Positions 18,095-27,952 are shown, counted from the stretch's first letter. The stretch: DNA of 64,000 nucleotides from JAOBAU01 sp034667465 (GCA_034667465.1 JAXDJV010000026.1:1-64000); one strand, 5' to 3'. The notes: a model not told the origin generated them from the sequence alone. A program made the numbers and translations.

Positions 18095-18880
18095 TTACGG
18101 CGTGAACCCGAGCGACGACCAGCCGTCGCCGGTCACGTTGTCGACGCTCGATCCGTACGCGACGAACGGGAGCTGCGTACCGGACGTCACGTTCTGCACC
18201 GTGATCTGAAGCGTCGACGTCGCGGTACCCGGCAGCGCAATCTGCCGAATCGAATACGGCGGGACCACGACCGTTTCCGCCGTCTGCGCGCTTCCCGCCG
18301 ACACCGTGACGATGAACGTCTGCGCCCGCGAATTTCCGAGATTCACGATGCCGACGTTGAGACGATATCGATCATCGCGGCGCTGGCCGATGATCGCCAG
18401 CCGATCGGTCTGCGGAATGTCCCCCGTCGAAAGCGTCGGAAACGTCTGCGACGTCGTGCCGTTCGTCGTCCCCGCCTGCGGAGTCCAGATCCGCGCGGTC
18501 GCGAAGAGCCGGCCGTTCTCGTCGACGCTGCCGTCGCTGTTGATGGCCGTCACGAGAATCGCGCCGAGTCCGCTGCGGCCGAGGATCGTCGTGACGAAAT
18601 CTTCCGAGACGATCCCGCTCGATGCGCCGATGGTGACGTCGGTCGGCGTGAGGTCGCTTCCCGGTGAGTTCTCCGGCAGCCAGCGAAGACGGACGAGTTG
18701 ATTGGTGGAGCGGTAATTGATGAGCGTGATGTCGGAACGGAAGAACGTTCCGTTCGCGCCCTGAACCGCGCCCGCAGCGGGGATCAGCAGTTCGGGAGTG
18801 GCGCCGCGCGGTGCGACGAGTTGCGCGGACATCGGTGCGGCGAGCAGCATGGTGAACAGCACGAAAGCGAGCTTTTGCAT
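18095..18880 (-). CDS. Secreted protein of unknown function
   Basis: About 261 aa with a signal peptide (MQKLAFVLFTMLLAAPMSAQ) and then two beta-rich repeats with the wording FFRSDITLINY and YRLNVGIVNLG, like Ig/FN3-like domains of the secreted hypothetical proteins common in Acidobacteriota. No enzyme motif is visible. The start has a good Shine-Dalgarno (GGAGG). Confidence 0.65.
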   Translation of the reverse strand: MQKLAFVLFTMLLAAPMSAQLVAPRGATPELLIPAAGAVQGANGTFFRSDITLINYRSTNQLVRLRWLPENSPGSDLTPTDVTIGASSGIVSEDFVTTILGRSGLGAILVTAINSDGSVDENGRLFATARIWTPQAGTTNGTTSQTFPTLSTGDIPQTDRLAIIGQRRDDRYRLNVGIVNLGNSRAQTFIVTVSAGSAQTAETVVVPPYSIRQIALPGTATSTLQITVQNVTSGTQLPFVAYGSSVDNVTGDGWSSLGFTP

Positions 18881-18939
18881 CAAAACCTCCGGTTAGACTT
18901 CCTGCTAATGCGAGAAACGCTCCGAAAGGCGGAAAAACG

Positions 18940-19326
18940 ATGAATCAGCTGCGAATCATCTGGGCGGCAATCCTGATGAGCACGGTGATTTACTTCGTCG
19001 TGCTCTGGACGTCGCTGCGAAACCGGCCGTTCACGCGAGCGCTCGAACAGTCGCTGCGCGATCCCCGAACGATGGCCGCGTACGGGATCGCGATCGTCCT
19101 CTACTTCGCGGCATTCATCATCGCCGGCGGGATCGAACGGCGCGGCCACGGCGACGCGGCCATTCGCCGCGCTGCGATCATCCGCTTCGCGATTCTCGAG
19201 AGCATCTGCGTCATCGGCCTCGTCGTCGCGTTCGTCGAAGAAGACTGGCGTCTGTATTTGCCGACGTTCGTGCTCGCGTTCATCGGCTTCGCGCGCTCGC
19301 TGCCGCGCGAGCGTTACGAGGTGTGA
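18940..19326 (+). CDS. Small membrane protein, unknown
   Basis: A 128-aa protein with four predicted membrane helices (for example AAILMSTVIYFVVLW and ESICVIGLVVAFV). No recognised domain. An AAAGGCGG ribosome site precedes the ATG. It is followed 15 bases later by the reductase gene and may be co-transcribed. Confidence 0.6.
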   Translation: MNQLRIIWAAILMSTVIYFVVLWTSLRNRPFTRALEQSLRDPRTMAAYGIAIVLYFAAFIIAGGIERRGHGDAAIRRAAIIRFAILESICVIGLVVAFVEEDWRLYLPTFVLAFIGFARSLPRERYEV

Positions 19327-19341
19327 GCTACACTCAGCGCC

Positions 19342-19986
19342 ATGGCAAAAGTAACCGTCGGAATCCTCGGCTCCGGTGATGTCGGCAAATCGCTCGCCCG
19401 CGGTTTTGCCGGACTCGGCCACGACGTAAAGATCGGATCCCGCACTCCGGAGAAGTTGAACGATTTCGTTGCGGAGATGGGCGGCCGCGTTTCGGCCGGC
19501 ACCTTTGCCGAGACGGCAAAATTCGGCGACCTGATCGCGCTGGCGACGCACGGCGTCGCGACCGAAGAAGCGATCGGTCTCGCCGGAACGGAGAACTTCA
19601 ACGGCAAGGTCGTCATCGACGCCACCAATCCGCTCGACTTCAGCACCGGCAAACCGCAGCTGTCGGTCGGCCACACCGATTCACTCGGCGAGCAGGTCCA
19701 GCGGCTCATTCCGTCCGCGCGCGTCGTCAAGGCATTCAACACGGTCGGCAACGCGTACTTCGTCAATCCCGACTTTCCGAACGGTCCGCCCGACATGTTC
19801 ATCTGCGGCAACGACGACGACGCGAAGAAGATCGTGTCGCAAATCTGCGAACATTTCGGCTGGGGCGTCGTCGACCTCGGCGGTATCGAAGGCTCGCGTC
19901 AGCTCGAGCCGATGTGCATGGTCTGGGTGCTTTACGGCATCCGCAACGGCTCCTGGAACCACGCGTTCAAACTCCTCCGAAAATAA
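19342..19986 (+). CDS. NADPH-dependent F420 reductase-like oxidoreductase
   Basis: A 214-aa Rossmann protein: VGILGSGDVGKSLARGF is the NADP-binding loop with SR at the phosphate site (IGSRTPEK). VVIDATNPLDFSTGK and VKAFNTVGN are typical of the F420-reductase/NADP oxidoreductase family. Most bacterial members do not use F420, so the true electron partner is open. TACACT sits 7 bases before the ATG (leaderless pattern). Confidence 0.82.
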   Translation: MAKVTVGILGSGDVGKSLARGFAGLGHDVKIGSRTPEKLNDFVAEMGGRVSAGTFAETAKFGDLIALATHGVATEEAIGLAGTENFNGKVVIDATNPLDFSTGKPQLSVGHTDSLGEQVQRLIPSARVVKAFNTVGNAYFVNPDFPNGPPDMFICGNDDDAKKIVSQICEHFGWGVVDLGGIEGSRQLEPMCMVWVLYGIRNGSWNHAFKLLRK

Positions 19987-20095
19987 ACTCCGCGCCTTAA
20001 GCATCTGCCCGGCCCCGGTCGTACTCCTCCTGCCGCGCTCGCGCCCGGCAGCCAATTTGCACGAATCGCCGCTCGCCATCTTCGAGGTGAAATCG

Positions 20096-23000
20096 ATGCG
20101 ACTGCTAAGAACGATTGTCGTTTTTGCGCTGCTGTTTCTCGTCCTCACCCCTGCCGCCCACGCGCAGTACTTCGGCAAAAACAAAGTCCAGTGGGAGCAG
20201 TTCAACTTCAAGACGCTCCACACCGAGCACTTCGACATCTACTACTACGATCAGGAAGCGGATGTCGTGAACGACGTCGGCAGGATGGCGGAGCGCTGGT
20301 ACGCGCGCCTCTCGCGTGTCTTCAACCACACGTTCACGCGCAAGCCGATCGTGCTCTACGCGAACGCCGCCGACTTCCAGCAGACCACGACGACGACGGA
20401 GCTCATCGGACAGGGAACCGGCGGTTTCACCGACCCGTTCATGAACCGCGTCGTGCTGCCGCTCACCGGCGATTACGCGGAGAACGATCACGTCCTCGGC
20501 CACGAAATGGTGCACGTCTTTCAGTTCGACGTCGCCAACACGATGAACAACAACCGGCGCCGCTTCAACCTCGAGCAGATGCCGCTGTGGATCGTCGAAG
20601 GAATGGCGGAGTACTTCTCGAAAGGACGCATCGATCCGCTCACGTCGATGTGGATCCGCGACGCCACCGTGCACAATCGGATGCCCGACATCCGCCAGCT
20701 GACGCGCGATACGCGCTTCTTCCCCTATCGCTACGGCGAGTCGGTCATGGCATACATCGGCGGACGTTTCGGCGATGACGCCGTGATCCGCTACTTCCTC
20801 GCCGCCGGCATGTCCGGCATCGAAAGCGGCGTCGATCGCGCGCTGGGCATCTCCGCGAAACAGCTCTTCATCGACTGGCGCGAATCGGCGCGCGAGCTTT
20901 ACAACCCGGTCGTCATCGATCGTCCCGCCGTCACCGGCCGTCCGCTCATCGGCGCCGATCGCGGACAGCGCGGAAGCCTGAACGTCGGACCGGCCTACAG
21001 TCCCGACGGCAAATACATCGCGTTCCTTTCGACGCGCGAGATTTTCGACATCGATCTCTTCCTCGCCGACGCGCACACCGGCCAGGTCATCCGCCGTCTC
21101 GTCTCCTCCGATCGCGACGCGCACTTCGAAGCGCTGCGCTTCATCGACTCGGCCGGCGCATGGTCGCCCGACTCGAAACGTCTCGCGTTCGTCGTCTTCG
21201 AAAAGGGCGACAACTTCCTCGGCATCGTCGACGTCGAGGGCCGCGGCATCGATCACATTCGCGTTCCCGGCCTCGACGCCATCAACAACGTGGCCTGGTC
21301 ACCGGACGGACAGACCATCGCCATCGCCGGACAGACCACCGGCGTCAGCGATCTCTTCACGTACAACCTGCAGACGAAACAGGTGCGCCGTCTGACGAAC
21401 GATCGGTACGCCGACCTGCAGCCGTCCTGGTCGCCGGACGGAAAGACGATCGTCTTCGTTTCCGATCGCGGCGCCGGCTCGAACCTGCCGCAGCTTCGCT
21501 TCAACGAAATGTCGATCTCGACGATCGACGTGCAGAGCGGCACGATCACGCCGCTGGCGCTGTTCCAAAACGCGAGACACATCAATCCGATGTACTCGCC
21601 CGACGGCAGCAGCCTTTACTTCATCGCGAACCCCGAAGGTGTTCCCGACGTCTTCCGCTACAAGTTCAACGGCGGCGGCATCGAGCGGCTCACGCACGTG
21701 CAGACCGGCGTCGCCGGCATCGTCGAGATGTCGCCCGCGCTCAGCGTCGCATCCGGCACCGGCGACATCGCGTTCTCGATGTATGAGGACGACAACTACA
21801 ACATCTACAAAATCGCCGCGCCGCAAACCGGCACGGTCGTGACGAACACCACCGTCGCCGATGCGCCGCGCGCCGCACAACTGCCGCCGCTGCGCGGCAC
21901 CGGCTCGACGATCACCGAATATCTCAGCCAGCCGGAAGCCGGTCTGCCGCCGGAAGGAACGGTGTTCAAAACGAGCGGCTACGCTCCGGCGCTGCATCTC
22001 GCCTATCTCGGACCGCCGACGCTCGGCGCGGGCGTGAGCAGCTACGGCGTCGGTCTCGGCGGCAGCATCAGCGCCTACTTCAGCGACGTTCTCGGCTATC
22101 ACAACTTCGGCGTGTCGATCGAAGGCAGCGGCACATCGGGATACGGCACGCTCGCCGATCAAATCGGCGCGCAGTTCCTCTATCTGAATCAGCGCCATCG
22201 CTTCAACTACGGCGTCACCGCATCGCATCTGCCGTACATCACCGGCTTCACGAGCTTCGGCACCGCCGTGCACAACGGCGTGCAGACCGACGTGTATCAG
22301 CAGGAAGTCGACATCCTCCGCTTCGATGAAGCGTCGCTGATCGCGCAGTATCCGTTCTCGACCACGCGCCGCATCGAAGGAAGCGTCGGTATTCAAAAGC
22401 AGTCGCAGAAAGCGGAGCTCCGTACGTTCTACGTCGTCGGCGACACGATCATCGACGAGACGCGCGAGAACCTCGGCAACAACCTGAGTCTCTCGCTCAG
22501 CCGCGCGTCGGCGGCATTCGTCGGCGACAGCGCCGTCTTCGGCTTCGTCTCACCGGTGCGCGGCACGCGCTATCGCTACGAAGTCGAATCGCTCGCCGGC
22601 GACCTGAAGTTCCAGACCGCACTCGCCGACTGGCGCAAGTACTGGTTCTTCCGGCCGATCACGTTCGCAATTCGCGGCCTGCACTACGGCCGCTACGGCA
22701 CCGACGCGGAAAACAGTCTGCTCTATCCGCTGTACCTCGGGCAGGGCGATCTCGTTCGCGGCTACGATCCGGGCTCGTTCAACGTCGCGAGCGAATGCGT
22801 CACGCCGACCGGCAGCATCTGTCCCGCGTTCGATCGCCTGATCGGCTCGAAGATCCTCGTCGGCAGCGCCGAAGTCCGCGTCCCGCTCTTCGGCACGCGC
22901 GAGTTCGGACTGGCGACCGGCTTCCTGCCGACGGAGATCGCCGGCTTCATCGACGCCGGCACCGCGTGGAACAAAGGAGAGTCGCCGAAGTTCCGCTTCG

Positions 23001-23155
23001 CGACGAACACGAATGAGCGTGTGCCGGTCGTCAGCGTGGGCGTCGCCGCGCGAATCCTGCTCGCCTACATCCCGCTCGAGTTCTACTACGCCAAGCCGTT
23101 CCAGCGCCCCAATGCCGGCTGGCAGTTCGGATTCAATATCATTCCGGGGTGGTAA
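20096..23155 (+). CDS. Large exported PD40/peptidase-MA protein with beta-barrel-like C-terminus
   Basis: A 1019-aa product. After a signal peptide (ending AAHAQ) comes a peptidase-MA-like domain with the zinc motif HEMVHVFQF and glutamate in WIVEGMAEYF. TolB/PD40 beta-propeller repeats (YSPDGKYIAF, WSPDGQTIAIA, WSPDGKTIVFVSDRGAG) follow, and then a long beta-strand-rich C-terminus resembling the BamA/surface-antigen barrel. Similar proteins are known in Acidobacteriota and Gemmatimonadota; the role is probably outer-membrane proteolysis or surface processing. ATG chosen with GAGGTG ribosome site. Confidence 0.8.
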   Translation: MRLLRTIVVFALLFLVLTPAAHAQYFGKNKVQWEQFNFKTLHTEHFDIYYYDQEADVVNDVGRMAERWYARLSRVFNHTFTRKPIVLYANAADFQQTTTTTELIGQGTGGFTDPFMNRVVLPLTGDYAENDHVLGHEMVHVFQFDVANTMNNNRRRFNLEQMPLWIVEGMAEYFSKGRIDPLTSMWIRDATVHNRMPDIRQLTRDTRFFPYRYGESVMAYIGGRFGDDAVIRYFLAAGMSGIESGVDRALGISAKQLFIDWRESARELYNPVVIDRPAVTGRPLIGADRGQRGSLNVGPAYSPDGKYIAFLSTREIFDIDLFLADAHTGQVIRRLVSSDRDAHFEALRFIDSAGAWSPDSKRLAFVVFEKGDNFLGIVDVEGRGIDHIRVPGLDAINNVAWSPDGQTIAIAGQTTGVSDLFTYNLQTKQVRRLTNDRYADLQPSWSPDGKTIVFVSDRGAGSNLPQLRFNEMSISTIDVQSGTITPLALFQNARHINPMYSPDGSSLYFIANPEGVPDVFRYKFNGGGIERLTHVQTGVAGIVEMSPALSVASGTGDIAFSMYEDDNYNIYKIAAPQTGTVVTNTTVADAPRAAQLPPLRGTGSTITEYLSQPEAGLPPEGTVFKTSGYAPALHLAYLGPPTLGAGVSSYGVGLGGSISAYFSDVLGYHNFGVSIEGSGTSGYGTLADQIGAQFLYLNQRHRFNYGVTASHLPYITGFTSFGTAVHNGVQTDVYQQEVDILRFDEASLIAQYPFSTTRRIEGSVGIQKQSQKAELRTFYVVGDTIIDETRENLGNNLSLSLSRASAAFVGDSAVFGFVSPVRGTRYRYEVESLAGDLKFQTALADWRKYWFFRPITFAIRGLHYGRYGTDAENSLLYPLYLGQGDLVRGYDPGSFNVASECVTPTGSICPAFDRLIGSKILVGSAEVRVPLFGTREFGLATGFLPTEIAGFIDAGTAWNKGESPKFRFATNTNERVPVVSVGVAARILLAYIPLEFYYAKPFQRPNAGWQFGFNIIPGW

Positions 23156-23514
23156 TCGACGAACCGGAGTTTGAAGCGCTCGTGGAAGACGCAATCGCGC
23201 GTCTTCCACGACGCTTCGCCGATCTGCTCGACAACGTTGCGATCGTGATCGAGGAAGAACCGTCCGACGACGATCTCGACGCGCTCGATGACGAGTCAAC
23301 CGACGACGAGCTGCTCGGCATCTATCGCGGCGTTCCGGTCACGCACCGGAGGCACGACATGCTGCCGATGCTCCCCGACACCATCGCAATCTTCCGCGGC
23401 CCGATCCTGCGCATCTCACGCACGCGCCGCGAAGCGATCGACGAGATTCGCGAAACCGTAATCCACGAGCTCGGCCACTACTTCGGCCTGCACGACGACG
23501 ATATGGTGTTTTAG
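23149..23514 (+). CDS. Zincin-like metallopeptidase family protein (DUF1025-type)
   Basis: A 121-aa protein with the zinc motif ETVIHELGHYFGLHDDDM, preceded by an acidic stretch and TIAIFRGPILRISRTR. This matches the short metallopeptidase family often linked to stress operons; the substrate is unknown. The GTG start overlaps the previous stop by 7 bases, indicating translational coupling. Confidence 0.82.
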   Translation: MVIDEPEFEALVEDAIARLPRRFADLLDNVAIVIEEEPSDDDLDALDDESTDDELLGIYRGVPVTHRRHDMLPMLPDTIAIFRGPILRISRTRREAIDEIRETVIHELGHYFGLHDDDMVF

Positions 23515-23521
23515 GAGCACA

Positions 23522-23600
23522 GGCATGAGGCACGAGCAATGAGGCATGAGTAAGAGCCTCGGACTCATCACTCATACCTCATGCCTCATACCCCATGCCG
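23522..23600. repeat. Imperfect inverted repeat built of 7-bp units (ATGAGGC)
   Basis: Heptamer-spaced units ATGAGGC/ACGAGCA/ATGAGGC/ATGAGTA face a complementary series ending CTCATGCCTCAT. It lies exactly between the convergent genes ending at 23514 and 23603 and could form a long hairpin terminator. Confidence 0.75.
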
Positions 23601-23602
23601 TC

Positions 23603-24382
23603 TTACTCGATATCCACCAGCTCCACGTCAAACACCAGCATCCCCTGCGGCTTGCCCGGTGTACGGTCGTACGCGAGCTTCGACGGAATCCACATCCGCA
23701 CGATCGAGCCTTCCGTCATCAGCTTCAGACCTTCACGCCAGCCGGCGATGACGCCCTGAACGGCGAGCTCCGACGGATTGCCGCGCAGCACCGTGCTGTC
23801 AAACAGACTGCCGTTCGTCGTCCACCCGCTGTAGTTCACGCGGACGTAGTCGCTGTCTTTCGGATGCTTCGTTCCGGTGCCCGGACGGAGCACCTTGTAC
23901 GCAAGGCCGCTGTGCGTTTTGATCGCATCGTCGGGCGGCTGTGCGACATCGACGGGCGCGGTCGGCAACTTCACGATCTCCACCAGCTCGACGTCGCCGA
24001 TGAGTCTTCCGCCTGCCGGAACGCGGCCGCGGGCGCCGAGGTCTTCCGGAATCCAGAGACGTCGCTTCTCGCCTTCGGTCATGCCGAGGAGCGCTTCGCG
24101 GATGCCGGGCATCATCTTTGGGAGCGGAACGAGTGCGACTTTCGGCGGCTCGATCGCATCGATCAGCTTTCCTTCCGAAGTCCAGATGGCGTAGCGAATC
24201 TTGACGAATGAGTCTTCGTTCGGAGTCGCTTTGCCGGTACCGGGCGCGAGCTGCTTCGAATAGAGACCGGTGACGCTGCGCGTCGCGTCGGCGGCGGGAT
24301 TCGAGAGCTCCGCGACCGGCAGCGGTTGCGGCTGCGGCCCGTTGGCGAAAAGGAGAGCGAGGACGAGAGGAGCGAGGTTCAT
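23603..24382 (-). CDS. FKBP-type peptidyl-prolyl isomerase with two FKBP domains
   Basis: A 259-aa exported protein: a hydrophobic N-terminus (MNLAPLVLALLFANG), then two FKBP domains (about residues 45-140 and 165-258). Each has the Y/W-x-G and IPGIREALLGMTEGEKRRLWIP or GVIAGWREGLKLMTEGS signatures. Likely a periplasmic folding catalyst. Start ATG at 24382; longer readings lack a signal sequence. Confidence 0.87.
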   Translation of the reverse strand: MNLAPLVLALLFANGPQPQPLPVAELSNPAADATRSVTGLYSKQLAPGTGKATPNEDSFVKIRYAIWTSEGKLIDAIEPPKVALVPLPKMMPGIREALLGMTEGEKRRLWIPEDLGARGRVPAGGRLIGDVELVEIVKLPTAPVDVAQPPDDAIKTHSGLAYKVLRPGTGTKHPKDSDYVRVNYSGWTTNGSLFDSTVLRGNPSELAVQGVIAGWREGLKLMTEGSIVRMWIPSKLAYDRTPGKPQGMLVFDVELVDIE

Positions 24383-24540
24383 GGCGCGCGATGATTCACG
24401 AAAATGACGACGAAATCCACATTCGCGCCATTCCCGCGCTGTTACGAAACGGTCATCCCGTTCACACGATGCGACTTGACTCGCATGACATCGCGGCAGC
24501 CGCGGTGCAGTCGCTTCCGTCCGGCAATGAGGAGGGAACG

Positions 24541-26442
24541 ATGAAACGAATCGCAGCCACATTCATGCTCCTGCTGTACGTCGCGTGCACCGCGCGTGAT
24601 ACGACGAAGATCGTGTCGACGGTGTCGCTCGGAGGTGCGAACCCCGCGGCGATCCGCGGAAAAGTCACGACCGGCGGCAACCCACTCCCCGGCACCACGG
24701 TGACGCTGACGCCGCCGCGCGGAGCGAGCCACACCGCCGTCACCGACGTGAATGGCGAGTACACCTTCGTTAGCCTCGCTCCCGGCCGCTACCGGCTTCG
24801 CTTCGAACTTTCGGGACTGGCGATGGTGATGAAGGAAGTGACGATCGCCGCGACGTCTGTCCTGAGGCTCGAGACCGATCTGCACGTCAACAGCGTTGCC
24901 GAATCAATCACCGTCACCGCCGAGGCCCCGTCAGTGATGGAGACGATGTCTGTCGGATTCAGCTCCTCGCAAATGAAAGGCGGCTCGTCCGGCTACACGC
25001 CGCCGCGCAGCGCGCCCTCGCCGTCGTCGTATTCACCGCCGCCGATGTACATCCAGGACACGGTGCAGGAAGCATCGCGCTTCACGCAATTCAAAGAGAA
25101 CGAGTTCATCGCCGCTGCGAAAGAAGCGACGACCACATTCGCGATTGACGTCGACCGCGCGTCGTACGCAAACGTGCGCCGCTATCTGACGGCGAACCAG
25201 CTCCCGCCGACCGACGCCGTGCGCATCGAAGAGATGGTCAACTACTTTACCTATCACTACGCGCCGCCGGCCGACGGCCGCCCGTTCGCGGTGTCGAGTG
25301 AAGTCGTCGGCTGCCCGTGGGAACCGGCGCATCGTCTCGTCCGCATCGGCATTCAGGGACAGCAGATCGAGCAGTGGCGCCAGGCGCCGAACAATCTCGT
25401 CTTCCTGCTCGACGTCTCCGGCTCGATGCAGCCGATCGATCGGCTGCCGCTGATCAAGTCGGCGCTGCGCATGCTCGTCGATCAGTTGCGCGTGCAGGAC
25501 TCCGTCGCCATCGTCGTCTACGCCGGCGCCGCGGGACTCGTGCTTCCTCCGACGTCCGGCGCCGACAAGGCGAAGATCGTCAACGCGCTCGATGCATTGC
25601 AGGCCGGCGGCTCGACCGCGGGCGGCGAAGGAATCGAGCTCGCGTACAAGGTCGCGCGCGACAACTTCAACGCGCAGGGAAACAACCGCGTGATTCTCGC
25701 CACCGACGGCGACTTCAACGTCGGCGTCAACGACACGCCGTCGCTGCAGAAACTGATCGAAGAGAAACGCGCCACCGGAGTCTTCCTCACCTGTGTTGGA
25801 GTAGGCAGCGGCTTCAACGACGAGTTGATGAAGACGTTGTCGGTGAAAGGGAACGGCAACTACTCGTATCTCGATTCGCTCGCGGAAGCGAAGAAGACGT
25901 TCGTCAATGAGCTCGGCGGAACGCTCGTCGCCATCGCGAAAGATGTGAAAGTGCAGCTGGAGTTCGATCCGGCGCTCGTCGAGTCGTATCGCCAGATCGG
26001 CTACGAAATGCGCGCGCTCGCGAACGCCGACTTCAAAGACGACACGAAAGACGCCGGCGAGCTCGGCTCCGGCCACTCCGTCACCGCGCTCTACGAAATC
26101 GTCCCGACGCACGCGACCATCGGTCGCATCGCCACTCTCCGCCTGCGTTACAAAGAGCCGAAAGGCGAAACGAGCTCGCTGATCGAATCGACGATCGTCG
26201 ACGAAGGAAAGAACGCGTACGAAGCGTCACCCGACACGCAGTTCGCCGCCGCCGTCGCGGAGCTCGGCATGCTGCTGCGCGGCTCGAAGTTCAAAGGTCA
26301 CGCGACATACGCCGACGCGCTGGCGCTTGCACGCGCGATGCGCGGCGAAGACTTCGAGGGCTACCGCGAAGAACTGCTGCGGATGATCGAGACGTCGAAG
26401 TCGCTGAGTGGTGAAGGAGCGCAGGTCGCGCTGAAACAGTGA
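24541..26442 (+). CDS. YfbK-like von Willebrand factor A domain protein
   Basis: A 633-aa exported protein. After the signal region (MLLLYVACTAR) comes a carboxypeptidase-regulatory-like beta domain (about 35-115), a vWF N-terminal domain (ATTTFAIDVDRASYANVRRYL), a vWA domain with the MIDAS motif FLLDVSGSMQ, and a C-terminal DUF3520-type part. Members are thought to be surface or periplasmic adhesion/metal-binding factors. Shine-Dalgarno AGGAGGG fixes the start at 24541. Confidence 0.85.
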   Translation: MKRIAATFMLLLYVACTARDTTKIVSTVSLGGANPAAIRGKVTTGGNPLPGTTVTLTPPRGASHTAVTDVNGEYTFVSLAPGRYRLRFELSGLAMVMKEVTIAATSVLRLETDLHVNSVAESITVTAEAPSVMETMSVGFSSSQMKGGSSGYTPPRSAPSPSSYSPPPMYIQDTVQEASRFTQFKENEFIAAAKEATTTFAIDVDRASYANVRRYLTANQLPPTDAVRIEEMVNYFTYHYAPPADGRPFAVSSEVVGCPWEPAHRLVRIGIQGQQIEQWRQAPNNLVFLLDVSGSMQPIDRLPLIKSALRMLVDQLRVQDSVAIVVYAGAAGLVLPPTSGADKAKIVNALDALQAGGSTAGGEGIELAYKVARDNFNAQGNNRVILATDGDFNVGVNDTPSLQKLIEEKRATGVFLTCVGVGSGFNDELMKTLSVKGNGNYSYLDSLAEAKKTFVNELGGTLVAIAKDVKVQLEFDPALVESYRQIGYEMRALANADFKDDTKDAGELGSGHSVTALYEIVPTHATIGRIATLRLRYKEPKGETSSLIESTIVDEGKNAYEASPDTQFAAAVAELGMLLRGSKFKGHATYADALALARAMRGEDFEGYREELLRMIETSKSLSGEGAQVALKQ

Positions 26443-26446
26443 GCAT

Positions 26447-26536
26447 GTCATCCCGAGCGTTCAGCGAGGGATCTGTGCGGGTGGGGCGCGCTGCTGTACG
26501 CCGCCCACCCGGATCCCTCGCTACGCTCGGGATGAC
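26447..26536. repeat. Palindromic element copy 3
   Basis: A 90-bp copy with arms GTCATCCCGAGCG... and ...CGCTCGGGATGAC, 4 bases after the vWA stop. Its last base is also the G of the TAG stop of the small ORF on the opposite strand. The left arm has an extra TC (GCGTTCAGCGAG), showing drift. Confidence 0.9.
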
Positions 26537-26646
26537 TAATCGCGCGGAATGTAAAACGGCACTTCATCCTCGGGAGCCGCGCCATACTCCTCGTCGTTTC
26601 GCTGCTTCGTTTCTTCTTCAATCCGATACGAACGAATGTCTTCCAT
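26536..26646 (-). CDS. 36-aa acidic ORF downstream of aceA
   Basis: A short frame (MEDIRSYRIEEETKQRND..., ending VPFYIPRD) with a GAGGAGAG ribosome site 5 bases before its ATG and only 11 bases after the aceA stop, so it would be co-transcribed with the glyoxylate shunt. No recognised domain; hydrophilic and acidic. Its stop abuts the palindromic repeat. It could be a small regulator or partner of isocitrate lyase, but this is a guess from position only. Confidence 0.5.
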   Translation of the reverse strand: MEDIRSYRIEEETKQRNDEEYGAAPEDEVPFYIPRD

Positions 26647-26657
26647 GTGAGCTCTCC

Positions 26658-27941
26658 TCAGAACTGCGCTTCTTCGGTCGAGCCGGCGAGCGCGATCGTC
26701 GATGAATTGCCGGCGCTGATCACCTTCGCCACTTCGTCGAAGTAACCGGTGCCGACTTCATGCTGGTGTTTGGTGGCCGTGTAGCCGTGCTTCTCGGCTG
26801 CGAACTCCGCCTGCTGCAGCCGCGAGTACGCCGTCATCCCTTCCTCTTTGTACTGACGCGCCAGCTCGAACATCGAGTGGTTCAGCGCGTGGAATCCGGC
26901 GAGCGTGACGAACTGGAACTTGTAACCCATCGCTCCGAGCTCGCGCTGGAACTTCGCGATCGTCGCGGCATCGAGCTTCTTCGCCCAGTTGAACGATGGC
27001 GAGCAGTTGTACGCGAGCAGCTTTCCGGGATGCACCGCGTGCACTTCATCCGCGAAGCGCCGCGCCTCCTCGAGATCGGGCGTCGACGTTTCGCACCACA
27101 GCACGTCGGCGTACGGCGCGTACTCGATCGCACGCGCGATCGCCATGTCGAGTCCACCGTTGATATGGAAGAAGCCTTCCGCAGTCCGCTCCGGTTTGAT
27201 GAACGGACGATCGCGCTCGTCGACGTCGCTCGTGATCAGCGTCGCGCTCTGCGCGTCCGTCCGTGCGATGACCAGCGTCGGCACGCTCATCACGTCCGCG
27301 GCCAGTCGCGCCGACGTCAGAATGCGAATGAACTGCGCGGTCGGCAGCAGCACTTTGCCGCCCATGTGTCCGCACTTCTTTTCCGACGCGAGCTGATCTT
27401 CGAAGTGGACCGCCGAGGCGCCCGCTTCGATCATCGACTTCATCAGCTCGAACGCGTTCAGCGCGCCGCCGAATCCTGCTTCGGCATCGGCGACGATCGG
27501 CGCGAACCAGTGCGTGCCGCTCTTCCCTTCGCTGTGATCGATCTGATCGGCGCGCTGCAGCGCGGAGTTGATCCGCTTCACGACCTGCGGCACCGAGTTC
27601 GCGGGATAGAGACTCTGATCGGGATACATATGGCCCGACAGATTGGCGTCGGCCGCGACCTGCCAGCCGCTGAGGTAAATCGCCTTCAAGCCGGCGCGCA
27701 CCTGCTGAATGGCCTGATTGCCGGTCAGCGCGCCGAGCGCGCCGACGTACGGCTCGGTCTTCAGCAACTGCCAGAGCCGCTCCGCGCCGAGCTCGGCGAG
27801 CGTGTACTTGATGTCGATCGAGCCGCGAAGGCGCTCCACGTCATCGGCCTGGTAGTCGCGGCGGACGCCTTCCCACCGCGGATTGCTTTCCCAGTCGTTC
27901 TCCAGTTCCCGGGGCTCACGCACTGCTTTGAGTCTCGACAT
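26658..27941 (-). CDS. aceA: Isocitrate lyase
   Basis: Glyoxylate-shunt enzyme splitting isocitrate to succinate and glyoxylate. The 427 aa match the family length. The signature KKCGHMGGKVLLPT with the catalytic cysteine, plus VADAEAGFGG, TDAQSATLITSD and LAYNCSPSFNW, are all present. Start ATG at 27941 has a ribosome site AAGGAG. It lies 11 bases after aceB. Confidence 0.97.
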   Translation of the reverse strand: MSRLKAVREPRELENDWESNPRWEGVRRDYQADDVERLRGSIDIKYTLAELGAERLWQLLKTEPYVGALGALTGNQAIQQVRAGLKAIYLSGWQVAADANLSGHMYPDQSLYPANSVPQVVKRINSALQRADQIDHSEGKSGTHWFAPIVADAEAGFGGALNAFELMKSMIEAGASAVHFEDQLASEKKCGHMGGKVLLPTAQFIRILTSARLAADVMSVPTLVIARTDAQSATLITSDVDERDRPFIKPERTAEGFFHINGGLDMAIARAIEYAPYADVLWCETSTPDLEEARRFADEVHAVHPGKLLAYNCSPSFNWAKKLDAATIAKFQRELGAMGYKFQFVTLAGFHALNHSMFELARQYKEEGMTAYSRLQQAEFAAEKHGYTATKHQHEVGTGYFDEVAKVISAGNSSTIALAGSTEEAQF

Positions 27942-27952
27942 CGGATGCTCCT

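Noticed and set aside
20105..21256. A 383-codon open frame antisense to the PD40 protein
   Set aside because: Acidic/valine-rich shadow with no recognisable fold.
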